A stretch of DNA of 64,000 nt from Pleurotus djamor (taxonomy: Eukaryota > Basidiomycota > Agaricomycetes > Agaricales > Pleurotaceae), in contig JAPEVF010000024.1 of the NCBI GenBank assembly GCA_029747585.1, positions 120,157-184,156 of the forward strand. The letters are read 5' to 3'. The translations under genes were made by a program, and so were the position numbers. The stretch's first letter is position 1, and every line of letters begins with the position of its first letter. The notes beneath the pieces are model-generated. The model saw only the letters and a program-made list of their open reading frames with translations, was not told where the DNA came from and ran no database searches. Shown here piece after piece: positions 11,701-26,935 of the stretch.

Positions 11701-14700
11701 AGACTGGNACGAGGTCTTCTGATACTGGATACGATGTNTGCCACTCTTCCGACCTTTCGGCTCTTACACTCAATTCCTACTCGACGTACAGTTANTCGAC
11801 GGCNTCNCGNAGNGAATTCTCNGAGGTCCCTCCATCTCTGGCTCCGTCGTCAGCCCCATCATCAGAGGTGTTCATATCAGCTTCTGAGGGTAGTGGCTCT
11901 TATGTGACTGCTGCTTCGCCTGCGTCGACAGCATTTGAGTCGTTACCAAGCATTCCATCTGAATCAGATTACGGTACTGCNGAGCCTGCGNTGACGGAGT
12001 ACGCGACTGATTACGCGACCGCGTCCGAACCTTCAGAATANGTGACAATNGAGGTCGCCCCTTCAGAACCTCCTACGGATTATCATACTGCCGTTGAACC
12101 CAGAGAAATTTCGGTCCCGCCATCTGACCTTAGTACACCTCGAGCTCCATCGTCCATCCTCGAGCCTGAAATCGAGGTTGAGGAAGAGGAAGAGGTTGAG
12201 AGAGAGTTGACACTCTCGGAGGAGTCGTCCGCAACGGCTGAGACGGAGAGTATTCTTCCTACGCCCTCGGAAGTGCCAACGATTCTGACTACGGAGTCGG
12301 ACGATCTTTTGGATCCGGCAAGTTTCCCACTNCCTCCNTCGTTGCCAGCCTCCACGCCGTCGTTGTCNTCGATCAGCCTNGATGATATNACACCACCATA
12401 CGANTCNCCTTCGCTTTCACCNTCNACTGCNCCNACGCCNTCTTCGATTGCATTCTCGTCCACNCAAGATAGGGAGAGCACTGTATCTGGNCCATCNCGC
12501 ATNGCGAGCGAACCTCCTTCAACNCCTCTCTTACCGTTNTCGTCNGTNTCGACCCTGAGCGAGTCCTCGCTGACTCCGACNCCNAGCAGCTTGACCCCCT
12601 CGAGCCCAATTGCAAGGGAACGCTCAGCTCCTCCCACTCCAATCACNGTATCTCCTTCCTTNTGGGCTAGTGAGACTGANGANTCCTANGAATCCTCTGC
12701 CCTNGCTGCGACTCCNTCNGTTGGTACGATCGCCATTGAAGGACCNGACTTCTCNTACGATACNTCGATTCTGCGACCCACTGGATCAATCGCNTCGTCT
12801 CCCGATAGNCTCACGACCATACCAGAGACGCCGTCGAGGTTGACTTCCCTCCCTCCTGCTTCTCTNCCNCCGATTACACCAGTGAGACAANGATCGCCGC
12901 CTCTTCCCCCAATTCCAGTCGAAGTTCCNNTTCAGGTTGAGGCTGATGAAGAATCCTCNGAAATCTCNGCNAGTACGCCTCCCACAGCGTCAGATCTGAC
13001 NATGTCATCTACGGCGACCTCNTCNTCNGTGGTCACTGAATCNTCGCTCTCGAAGTCATCTCCATCAGGAACCTCGTACGAATCTGGGTCAACGGTTAGC
13101 TCGCTTCTACCATCCGAACCAATACTCCCGGTGCCNGCTCAGGAAGANGATATCCCGGACGATGTGTCTACCATTCCTTCATTGTTGTCTACNCCNCGAG
13201 CCGCCATCGTTGATGTACCCNTGGTAAGTGTAGCTTANGAATTATGTTGACNTCGANGCTGAACNNATTGNNTTATAGCCGTCNCATGTNTCANTGGCTT
13301 CCTCTAGTCCAAGTCTCNTGTCGACTCGCGGNCTGCCNTCNCCAGAAGANGTGACAATGAGTCTNAGTATCACGACCCCTCGAGGAGATACACCNTCCAT
13401 NCACTCATTGGAAAGNCATCGCACACCCACTACCAGTGCTGCGAGCATTCGTACAGACAGGACTCTGCTCAACGATATACGGCGTCTTGCGGAAGACTTG
13501 CATCGCATGGATGAAGTNCGGGGTGANGAGAACAGGGACTTAGCTGANCANATCCGTCTNCTCAGACAGGAATTGAATGATCTATCTGAATATCTTCGNC
13601 GCACNCCTTCNCCCATCCTTCNNGCAGACAAACGGGATCAGAANGTGGGCGGAAGNAGTGGNTTCTCCTCTGCTTCAGANCGANNTGCNCCTCCANNAAG
13701 NTCNCCTGTCATTCAAGAACTCNCNGTCNNCCCTCCTGCAACTNCACTTACTCGATCGGGCTCNATTGCAAGCAGTATGATTTCGTACCTCTCCTCTCAT
13801 CATTCAGATGACGACAGTCTCTACGGCTCACCACTCCTNGANGAATCNGAACTGGANCCTGTGGNNCCNGAGGAGGAGGAGCATATNANTCNTAGAGGNG
13901 CACTNGNTCTCTGCCTCGAGNNCCTCAATCTCGTCCAGCTCGCTATCTTCTTCCTCTCCATATTCGAGCTCGTCACTTCNGTCACCCAGTTCAACCCCTC
14001 CNGTACCTTCCCTCTCGCCCAGTCCGTCGACNACAACCACGACAAGTGTTTCCACGATCCGCCCNCGACCTGCATTCCCCAATTTCGCGCCTGCTCTTGA
14101 CAACATCCGTGATAAACTGAACGCTCTTTGGGATGGGCAGATNTCAACAAACCATATNTTGGATGAGCTTCGNGACCGACGAACTCCAATGCCNGAGCAG
14201 CATGGACCAGATGTTGAGGTTCACGNTCGCCTTGGNCGCATCGAAGATCTCCTTCGCATGTTGATGGAGCGTCCGCCTCCTCAACCCCAAGCAGTCCCCC
14301 CTCCNGGAATTATNTATAGNGATCCTCCTCATCAGCCNAGGGAAGAAAGTTCCGAAGAATCAAGTTCGGGCAGTGACTTCGANAACCTTCGCGATATCCT
14401 TAATAANATCCANCACAGTCGNCCAGACGCCCCCATCCAGATGCCAATACCCCATCCAGCTGGACCGTCACTTGCCCAACAACTTGACGAGATCTTGTCT
14501 TCTGCCAATAACATTCCCATTCCTCCAGTTCAAGGCCCGCCTACGTTGGTTCCATTCACGTATCAGCCCTTCAGCACTAGGCCTCGTAGTGCTAGCCCAC
14601 TGTCGTTGCATGATCTCCTCCCCCGCCGCCCTCCTACAGANCCTCCTCTTCCCGCACCTCGAGATATACCCACTCCTGCAAGGCCGCGACCCCTGCGTAC

Positions 14701-17700
14701 CCGACGACGGTATTCTCACTACGCTCCTACACCTACTGAATCTGCTGGCGCACCCGTCATTCCAATCCCGACACGACCTACGCCTTCTCAGCCTCAGTCA
14801 CATACTCTTCAAGATCCCAGCCACGCACCTTTTGAACATGAGCGTGAACCTCGCCGTGGTAAGTTTGTCGAGGGTCAAAATCATGTACATACGTACTNAC
14901 AGATTCTTAGGGCCTCCACCTAGGCCAGTTTTCGTAAGTNATCGAATTGTTCATCNTACACATGACAAACTCAAAAGTCGTTCAGCAGCCCTATGATGAA
15001 CGACCTGGGAGTGCTCCCGCTGATGTTCGAGACGACGAGCGTCAGCAATGGTATCGACCAGCACCCACACGACAAGAAGTATGTTCCTTGCTACNCCGGT
15101 GTGTCCATACTCATTATCTACGCAGGGNGCNCGAACNGCTGTNCCACCTCCTCCAGTTGTTGGTCAACCCAGTGCGAGCCGAGGTCCGTATATNCCGATG
15201 CCGGCTGGTCCAGTAAGCCATCCACTTTCTATGATTGACNCTCCCCATATCTGACGATTCTTGATTTAGACGATCGTTCAGCTTCCACCGTTGTTTGAGA
15301 ATTTGATGGACATCCTGAGGGTGNGTTGTGAAAACTTTGTTGAAACGTCATACTCACTCTNCTATGNNTCCTCAGGAAAACCGTCTCGCACAACTTGCCA
15401 CAGTTGATCAACAAAGAGAGCTCATGCGTTACATGAGGGGATTGAATGAATGGCTTGAACGCGACGTCCACGATCGCCAAGAGGAACTCCGTGGTGTCGC
15501 AGCTCGAATTGATCAACTCACCGAGTACATTCGCCATCTTGGAGCGACACCTTATCAAGGTATGTCCCAGTGATCTACNTATCTTTTTATTACTCACTGC
15601 ACCTAGGTCGCCCAGGACGTCGTCCAGACGAAGCATCCTCGTCCAGTGAAGATGAACCACCTCAAGTTACCTTTATCCCTGGAATGCCNCANCCCGGAAT
15701 GCAGCCTGGGATGCANCCTGGAGTNCAACCCGGAGCATTTCAACCTGGTCCTGGAATGCCGGTTCCCCAACCTTTCATACCACCTTACCCTCCNGGCTTC
15801 GTTCCAGGATCATCAGCAGTCATTCCATCCGTTATTCCTGATCCTACCCCGATCCACGAGGGTACGCGNCCGGTCATCCCNGATATGCANGGGCAGCCNA
15901 TTGTCATTCATCAACCCCCAGTCATTCCAGGCGGNTATGCAATGGGACATCCTCCCCAAGGTCCTCCGCATGATATGGAAAATGTAGTGCCTTTCATCCC
16001 CCCGTCTGGTTCGCCTACATCCCAAGATACCTCTGTGCACCATATCCGCCCTCCTGGCATGGGANNANGNNTNCCTGGNGCTNNTCCGACAATCATTCAC
16101 GTACCAGCGAGTTCTCCCAGTAGCTCTGCTGGAAGCAGNACACGTAGATCCAGTAGTCGTCGCCCTAGTCGTCATCCTTCNCGCTCTGACCATTCTGAGC
16201 GCCGGTATGGAAACGAAGGACGTNGAGAGCGGAGTAGGAGTNGGAGTAGGANNNNNNGCCCTCGAAGCCGACGCAGCAGTCGAAGGACTAGGAGTCCAAG
16301 AAGCACTAGGAGCCGATCATATTCTTCATCGGATGGGACTCAGGCACCTATCATCATTCCTAGCGGATCGATTCCCCAAGTCGTTCCAGGTCCCCCGCCG
16401 CCTGTGGTAAGTGTACTACCTGCTCCCCAGTATGCACCCAGTGCCCCTCGTCCCGGTTCCCCTAGACACCCAGACATAACCCAACACACACCATCGCCTC
16501 AACCGATGGTCATCAACATACCACCCCAACCTGGTATGGTGCCGGGTGGTCCCATGCCTGGAATGCCTGGAATGTACCCATCTCAACCTGGTATGCCCAT
16601 GCCTGGTATGCCTATGACTGGTATGCCGATGATGCCTTCCCACGTTGGCGTGCAGCCGGGTCAGACCATCATTGAGGTCCCTGGCAGTCGTCATTCCAGT
16701 CGATCCAGGTCCCGGTCACGTTCGTCGCGTTCATCTCGATCTCGATCGCGTCGTTCGCGTTCGCGTTCGCCTCGATCACGTCGATCCCGTTCCCGGTCAC
16801 CGCGTAGTGCTCGTCCTGCTTCAATCCATGTGCACACCGACCAGCCATCGCAAGCCTACGTACCGACTGTACCGGGCATGCCAATGCAGCCGACGATGTC
16901 TGGCGTTGCTTACCCTACTCCTTTCCCTGGCGCGCCTGTTCCTGGTCCTGGACAAGTTGTCGTCCTCCCTCCCGATCGGACACACTCTTCCTCAAGTAGG
17001 AGTCGAAGGTCACGGTCTCGTTCCTCTCGCTCTCGTCGTCGTCATTCCCGCTCTCGTTCCCATTCCCGAACACCCCCTCCTCAAATAATCCAGANTTCCC
17101 GGTCAAGGTCCTGTTCCCGTACAACATCCCTATCTCCCCGGCCAATATCCCACTCAAGTGCCATCTCAATTCCCATCCCAAGCCCCTTCACAACCCCCTC
17201 AAGTCATCATCCAACCACCCTCTCAAGTACCCTCTCAATTCCCAACTTCGTATGCTCCAACTCCTTATGTTCAACCTGGTCCACCAGGGATGGTGATGAC
17301 CCAGCCTCCAATGGCTCCCACTGTTGTGATCCCAGGTTCTTCGCGCTCTTCACGCTCACGATCCTCTTCGCGAGGGCGACGCCGCCGGTCACCATCTCCC
17401 CCTCATACCAGGCCTGGTACAGCGGCTCCTATAGTTGTTTCGGGTGCCCCTATCCCTCAACAACCCACACAAGTTCCTATTGTCGTTACCCAGACCCCGA
17501 GTCGACGTTCCTATCGCTCTCACAGCCGCTCTCGGTCACGCTCTCGTTCTCCACGCCGTACACAATCCATCCCATATGCACCTGTCCCCAGTGGATATGG
17601 TCCCAGCCGCCCCCAAACGGCCATGGATCCCATGTACGAGGGCAGACGACCTCGTAGCCCCGGACGTGACGATCAACGCTACGGTGACCGCCCTTCAAGT

Positions 17701-20700
17701 CCGAGGCATGGCAGTCGATTTGATCGTCCGTCAAGCCCTGGACGCCGTGAGCGCTCATATAGTCCTGCACATAGACGGCGCTCCCGTTCATACTCACCTG
17801 GCAGGCGGAGGAGCAGAAGTAGAGACAGGGATGATGACCGTCACAGAAGAGATCGACATCGGGATGATAGGTATCGGGACGACAGGGACGACAGGTACAG
17901 GGATGACAGGGATAGACATCGTCGTTCTCCAAGTCGTCATTACTTCGGCGAACGCCAACGTTCCCGAGGTTATTCCCCTAGACCTGATTCTCGCGGTCGA
18001 TATCGCTCTCGTTCATATACCCCCCCCGCGTAGACATTCCCCAGGGCGTAGGCACGGGCGCGATTCTCGTGATCGATCTCCATATTACTCCCCTTCGCGT
18101 CACCCTGGCATTGAAATCCAACACTCCCGTTATGGAACCCCTGCCCCGCCTCCAACTGCAGGACCTTCTGTTTCACACCCTCTGCCCCCTAGCCACGTTC
18201 AAACGACCCTTCCCCCGCCGTCGGTCGTATATGATCCACAGCAACCTCACATCATCACAGTCCCGACGCAACCTGGTGCACCCGCCCGTCCTCAAACAGC
18301 CGTATCTGGTATTGCACCTTCACAAGCTGATGTGTATTATCCGCCTCGTGTCGCCACTGCCGCCGATGAGCCTGGTGGATATCATCCGTCCGGTCGTCCC
18401 CCTACTCGTCCCCCTACCTCTTTGAGTGTCGTAGAAGGTGATCCTGGTGCCTACCACACACCTGGCGTTGAGCGTACCCCCACTGGGCGCAGTGGTGCTT
18501 CCCGTATGTGTACTCCTACTCTCGTAGCTAACTTCCACTGAATCTGTCGTTATTCCAGGTCCTTACTCTCCAACCACATCCGAATACAGAGCTCGCCCGC
18601 CTCCAGAGGCTGTACATGTACCGCACGAAGTGCTTCAAAGACCACCGATCCGTACACCTACGTCAACTAGCTTACGGAATGTCCCAGAAGTTGGTCTCGC
18701 TTCAGAGGGAGAAGGGCCTTATGATGACGAATATACGCCTCCGGCGAGCCGACTCCCTAGCCGAACTCCAACGTCAGCAAGTCGCCCTGCAACTCAGCGC
18801 ATACCTACCCAACGCCTTCCCAGCGATAGCACAACTGCTCCTGTTCCTGTTCCCCACCATGTACGACCTGTTACGCCATTCGACCTCCAAGCCGCCGATC
18901 AGGAGAGAGAGCGCCTTGAGCGGCTGAATGACGTTGAGCAGCAACTGCAGAATATTGCTGGTGAAGCACATGAAGCTGAGGAGCATCGCGAGAGAGAGTT
19001 CCGTGATCATGAAGAGGATCGTCAACGACTTTTCTTGGACAACGAGGCCCGAAGAGATGATGAAGCTAGGGAACGACACGAAGAGATATGGCGTGATATT
19101 GAACACCGCATCGCTACTATCTTACCCCCTCCAGCTCAACCCGCACCACCTCCTTCACCTCCCCCTCCTTCCCAGCCACCTTCTGCCGCACCCTCGATCT
19201 TTGAACCCGAGCATATAGTTGTTGGTCCTCCTGCAGCTGATACCGCGTCTGTCGTTGAATCCATCCGTGCGAGTCAAGAAGCCGCATCACTTCATGCTCA
19301 GTCAATCATGCAAACCATTCAGAGCGAGCGTGAGGAGTTTGCCAGGGAACGAGAGGTTGCCGCTGAAGAGCGTGAACGCCTTCTCGCCGACTTGCAAGCT
19401 GAAAGGAACCGCATGCTCGATGAACGCGACGCTCGCATTCAAGCCCTGGAGGATGAGCTATCCTCTGTTCGTGCAGAGTTGGAGAATGAGAAGGAGCAAC
19501 GCGTCACTGAAGAAGCCGAAAACCGCGAGCGCGAACGTCAACAAAACATCGAACGTGACGAGATGATCCGTAATCAGTTGGAGGACATCACGAATCTGTT
19601 GCAGAACCAACAGCAGGCCTTTGACCAGAAGCGCGAGGTCATGGAGGAGCGTTGGGCCGACAAGGGCGCTCGCAGGCAAGACAAGGACGCTAACTGGATT
19701 GAACTCCGGGACATGGTGAGGAAGATCCACGACGACCTTGAAGATGACAGGAGGGAGGAACAAGAGCGTCGCGTGATCGATCAGGAGAAACCCAGTAAGC
19801 TGCTCTGCTTTCGCCCAATCTTTGTGTGTTAACCTTCCTCGCTTTCTAGCGACGGAGAATGTTATGGCTGAGCTACAACGCCAGAACAACGAGATGCGAG
19901 AACTACTTCACACGATGTCTGAGAGTGAGTCCTGCCTTACCACATATTCATGCGAGGTACTAAAGTGTTGCTCATAGGTATCCGTGCCGAATGCAGTCAA
20001 CATCATGAGGAAACGATCAACGCCGTTCGATCGAGCGCACAAGAACAAGTATCATTCAATGTTCAAGGAGTACGTCCATCGCTCAATCACTACGAAATCG
20101 TTATTAATTCTTCTCGAAAGTATTTGGATGATTTCAGTAAACTACTTGCATCCGAGGTTAAGATCCTCCTCGGAGAAGTTGGTAAACTACGCGAAGAAAA
20201 GAGAGCTCTGAAGCAGTACGTCTCTCTGCCTTCTTTCTCGTTATCGTTTCTCACTTGTTGTATAGTGAGGTCGGCTTCTTACTTTGTGTCCAAACAAAGT
20301 ATGGACCTGGTGGCGAGTACGAGCCCGAATGGTACGCTTCCTCCTCTCAGTGATCTCTCACTTTGTCTAACAAGGAATCCAGGACACCTGCTGCGGCTGC
20401 TGGTCCACCTCCCGAGGCTCCGCCTCCCGAACCGATACCCCCTCCTGAGANTTCCTCAAGCGAAGCCTGGTTGGCGATTCACCTCCCGTGGACGTCCTCG
20501 TAGAAGGAGAGAGCAGGCTCCTCCTCCTCAAGCTGCAGCTCCGCCACCACCAATGCCACCAGCGATGCACGCGATGGATCCTCGCCGTCAAGTACAATCT
20601 TGGGCTACCTGGCAACGTACGTTACCCACCTCTAACCTACTCGATATGCGAACTCATTCCGTCCTCTCCTTGTAGCCGATCCACATCTCGTCCCTACCCC

Positions 20701-20794
20701 ACCTTCCGTTGAACCTACTCTCATCGTACCAGAAAGAGGAAGCCCTGGGCTTTTCGGACCACGGTCGCCTCGTAGCAGTGCCTATAATCCATAA
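8721..20794 (+). CDS. Giant PH-like, Ser/Thr- and SR-rich coiled-coil protein
   Basis: One multi-exon gene of roughly 3,400-3,700 residues. Order: a Ser/Thr/Tyr-rich N-terminus from MTSNSSEPWSPTRGTTTYST; a PH-like domain at about 10320-10690 (WQRCQALLYPHMLLLSWIAP, PFHMLYADGVERLAAES, WVSRLWEAV, whose final Trp-containing helix is typical of PH folds); an 850-codon Ser/Thr/Pro tract (10.7-13.2 kb); short coiled coils (LLNDIRRLAEDLHRMDE; IRDKLNALWDGQ; QQRELMRYMRGLNEWLERDV); a PGM/PGMP-repeat tract (15.7-16.7 kb); SR/RS-rich tracts (16.1-18.1 kb); and an Arg/Glu coiled coil (18.9-20.2 kb). It ends PRSPRSSAYNP at 20794. Two reading-frame breaks inside look like sequence artefacts: an N at 17094 and a C8 run at 18020-18027. 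Function unknown. PH plus coiled coil suggests a cortical or membrane-associated scaffold (inference). Confidence 0.8.
10320..10690 (+). other. PH-like domain segment of the giant gene
   Basis: The frame giving LYPHMLLLSWIAPGGGRGIV, then VPFHMLYADGVERLAAES, is supported over the competing open frame by the ambiguous bases. In this frame the Ns fall at third codon positions (gcn, tcn, ggn, ggn, gtn) or as first-position ntg codons (Leu CTG/TTG). The upstream splice junction is unresolved: the obvious donor after GAACAG at 10207 is out of phase with the domain frame, whereas a donor at CCC/gtatac near 10188 would be in phase. Confidence 0.6.
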
Positions 20795-21093
20795 TTTTGC
20801 ACTTACCTCACGATCTAATCTGCTTTATTACTCACGACTATTGGATGACTACTTACGACTCCTGTTGCTCCATCTTTTGGATTCGTTCATTTACTTTCTT
20901 ACATTTATGCACGCTCATTTACCAAAAATAATCTTGTTGTTTTCATTGTACTCGTCTTCATGTATGCTTCCATATCCATTTCCATATGTTATGATTTCTA
21001 TGCTCCTAGGATCCTTGTTTGCCCCTGTGNGGTATTCGNGATATGAAGGTGACCGTTTGAGCGCCAGTCAACCCTTTGTCTCTTGACTTCATC

Positions 21094-21726
<633 letters not shown>

Positions 21727-21924
21727 ATACACATACAGACGACGCTAAGGCCGTCTTATTCTTTGTACTCCCAATCGATGTAAATTAGCCCTTTTGCCAG
21801 CCATGACTCGTAGATTGATTTTTGTCTCAAATTGCTTCGACTCGACTCATCGTTGCATCATGCACTGTGAGGGTCGCGTGTTTGGCTTTGTNNCTTCTTC
21901 CACCACAGTCACCTCATTATTATC

Positions 21925-23110
21925 ATGTCTCAAGAAACAGAAACGCGATGGCAGTTCGCGCAGAGCTTCTCGATAGAGTTCAAGACTTCGTATACAGGTT
22001 GCATCGTTTGCTAGGCGCAAGTCCTTCAGNCCTATATGCCTTGTTTTTCTAGATCTGGAAGCNAGGATCAAGAACGCTGAAGGCTCGTCTGACGCTNATN
22101 TGNTACAGGCGTTGGCTGCTGAGGTCGCGGTGCTNTCGAAGAAGCTGTCAGATGCGGTGGGGATACTGCCTAGNTATGATCANCGGCAGCATGAGTTGGT
22201 GAGCTCTCGATCNATCTCTACACNTTGCGAGANAGCTCGAGCTCAGATTGCTTTATTAGCAAGTCAAGGCTTTGGAAAAGTCTCTNGAACAACTCAGAGC
22301 AGCATCCAAGTCTAAAAGCAAGTTTTCNTTCAAGAGGAAACCAGGNGCAGCCGCNACGANGACGGCGACGATTNCNACCCCATCTCCCAGNCAGAAAGCA
22401 GATNNNNCNTNNGAATCAANTCGTNCTGAACCATCTTCGTCNCATCGNATNCTTGGNTCTCGTGAAAACNCATACCTAGGATGGCGAAGCCTTCCCATGT
22501 CTCCTGAAAAATNTGCCTCCTCAGATATGACTATATGTGACCTGAAGAGCTGCATCGTTGACTTGCAGGCTACGTCTGTGGCATCTCAGGTGCTGACGGC
22601 ATTGCACATTCGTAACCTCGATGATTGTGTTCTGCTGCTTCCTGAGATATCGGGAAGTGTCTTGCTACATGATCTCCATCGGTGTACAGTCGTTGTAGGA
22701 TGTCACCAGGTGAGCTCTCGACTTGTGTCCAAGGCTTCCGCTATGATGGCTGAATTGGCATTAGTTTAGGATGCATACTTCAAAGGATGTTGACGTATTC
22801 GTATCCATCGCACCCTCTCCAATTATCGAAGGATGTGAACGCATCAGATTCGCGCCACGGACCCCTCCAAAGGTGATTTACTCAGAACGAACCGCGGCAC
22901 GTACACAGTCTTACTAACCATCCACAGACGATAAACGTCCAAGACTTTTCGCACATCCGGCCAACACCTTCGCCACATTGGAGCTTCCTTCCAGAGAACC
23001 ATCCTCAACCAGTGATTGATATTGACAGTAGTACGGGGATAGACTCAGAACAGTTAGCACAGCTACTTGAAAGCTTTCTGCCTCCTGCACCAGACGTTCC
23101 CCATTCGTAA
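21925..23110 (+). CDS. Tubulin-specific chaperone C (TBCC)
   Basis: Tubulin-folding cofactor C, the GTPase-activating step that releases alpha/beta-tubulin from the cofactor D/E complex in the cytosol. The start MSQETETRWQFAQSFSIEFK joins across an intron to DLEARIKNAEGSSD (spectrin-like N-domain). Then come VAVLSKKLSDAVGILPSYD, a low-complexity linker, and the beta-helical TBCC/CARP domain: CIVDLQATSVASQVLTALHI, RNLDDCVLLLPEISGSVLLH, DLHRCTVVVGCHQ, FRMHTSKDVDVFVSIASSPI, IEGCERIRFAPR. The catalytic arginine expected in the 'QFR.H' turn is present as Q/FRMHTSKDVDVF, with the codons split by the intron after CACCAG. It ends PPAPDVPHS, stop at 23108-23110. Many N bases (22.0-22.5 kb) lie mainly in the linker, mostly at third codon positions. 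Confidence 0.93.
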
Positions 23111-23300
23111 AATTTCCCCCTTTCTTGTGTAGTTTGCGGATGTCATAATCGAGATTCGAAGGCGATGAGATGTCCCCGTTAAGTTGAGGTCATCGTGTGG
23201 CACCTGCACAGGATTGAAGCTTCTTGACGTCTTCGCATGTTCATCATTCACCGTAAAGCAAAGCTTACATCTGACCTTCATCCATTGCAACTTTCGAGAA

Positions 23301-23719
23301 ATGAGTGACGACGCTGCTGGTGCTTGCTGCGGAGTGTGTTGTGGTCTTTGCTGTGAGTAACTCGCCAGCCATTCTTTTCATCGTGGTGACAACGACTTNC
23401 CCCCCAGGCGTCTGTGGAGAAGCTTCGCTCTTCCAGTGGTGTACCCAAAGTGCGTCGAAGCTCCCTCTAGCTATCACCGAATACCCTTGAGCCTTATCTT
23501 CCTGGCGTTTGGATAGAATCCTACGGCTCTGGTTGGGGTGGAAGTAGCAGAGGGTGTTGTGGGCGTTGTTGTTCGGATTCGTTCGACGCAGATGAATTCG
23601 ACGAGGCTGTGAAAAAAGACATGGAACGTACGCGAGCGAAAGATGTCGACGCACCTGCGCAGCCCACAGCGACAGAGCCGATGTCAATAGCACCAATTTC
23701 GACAAACCAACAGACGTAG
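23301..23719 (+). CDS. Small Cys-rich protein of the agaricomycete CCGxCC type
   Basis: Three exons with in-phase splices. ATG 23301 gives MSDDAAGACCGVCCGLC; the intron (gtgagt..ccccag) leads to CVCGEASLFQWCTQ; the second intron (gtgcgt..ggatag) leads to KSYGSGWGGSSRGCCGRCCS, then DSFDADEFDEAVKKDMERTR, ending PISTNQQT at 23719. About 95 residues with paired CC motifs (GACCGVCCGLCC and GCCGRCC), no signal peptide, and an acidic then Pro/Thr-rich tail. I recognise this arrangement as a recurrent small cytosolic Cys-rich protein of mushroom-forming fungi with no assigned role. Clustered cysteines could bind metal or be acylated (inference). Too fragmented by introns to be seen as one open frame. 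Confidence 0.72.
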
Positions 23720-23929
23720 GCCGGGATATGAAGGGCCGGGATGAAGGCAAACGCTGGCAANCGCGACGGAGTTTCTTTTGTGAAGTACTAAATAGCCCCT
23801 CTTCGCCTTACAACCACTGTTTATCCTCGAATTTATGTACTTCTACCATATTCTTCCAAGACGGGCCAGAGGATTTTGTCGCTATGGTCAAGATATCGAA
23901 AAACAGGCCAAGTTCATCGCTGCCATAGT

Positions 23930-26065
<2,136 letters not shown>

Positions 26066-26139
26066 CCTCAAGCATTGAGAGAGATAAAACACATTTGTCG
26101 TTCCCTGAAACAAGGTCCGTTTTATAGCCAGCTAGTGTT

Positions 26140-26930
26140 GCGGTGTCATGAGCATGTCGAGTTTTTACGGTAAGCGGTGGGAAACGATTAGAAGCGCTTC
26201 GTTCCGTCACGGTCCTCGTCCAAAAGTCGGAGAAACTATACAGAAAGCATGGGTCATGAGAACCATCATGGGCAATGTGGCAGCAATGGAAACTTGAGGG
26301 GTGGAGGCAAAACGAAGGGAGCCACTAATTCCAAAATTGGAAGCAGATAGTTCAGCAGTAAAGGTCATCTTCAATTGTTTCTTTCCAGGAACTCTGTTCT
26401 CTGTTCGTGTATTCTGAATCCATAGGCCCGTCCCCTGTTTCTAGTATCTACTATATAGTTGGGGCACGTCGCTGGTGTATCGCTCGAGCTCGCTTGAGCC
26501 AGTTGCATGTAAAAGTCCTAATGTAAGAGCGGATGGAAAGATGGAAAGGTCTTCATCGAGTGCGGAGAGGTTTGTGAAGGAAGTCGAGATTGGTTTGCCA
26601 GTAGAAAGCAAAGGGTGGGCCAAGCTTCGAGGCTCCCGGATGATTCATACATGGCTTAATATCTGCTTGGTGCCCATCAGCAGCTACGCCCAGAGACCAT
26701 CTGATTACTCTGGGATAACTAGCGGTAATCCTCAAATGCACGGGAGACTGGTTTCAACGTTGCGATTGGCCCAAGGCCTAAGGCCTAAGGGGCTATGGAG
26801 AACAGAGGGGGTGGCGCGGCGGGGCGGACCGAGCGGAGAAAGAGTCGGAGACTCGGAGTCAAGCAATTGGGTAGAACTTTCAAGTTACGCGAAGAAAGGG
26901 GGACCTTGCAACCACCCTCTTTGCTTCTAT
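26140..26930. other. Intergenic; short segment resembling the 30.0-30.2 kb region
   Basis: On the minus strand about 26230-26430 reads openly through WIQNTRTEN and ends with a hydrophobic stretch (AATLPMMVLMTHAFCI). The segment at 29.96-30.2 kb contains WIHNIRAEY followed by a similar hydrophobic stretch. At DNA level both share 'acagaaagcatg', 'gagaacca' and 'attctg..tcgta/tgta..tgaatcca'. This may be a decayed last exon of a small membrane protein. Nothing else is supported here. Confidence 0.3.
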
Positions 26931-26935
26931 CCACC

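Noticed and set aside
16690..18000. Dense short repeats that might suggest a CRISPR-like or satellite array
   Set aside because: The repeats are codon-level arginine-serine repeats in the giant gene, irregular in spacing, and the organism is eukaryotic.
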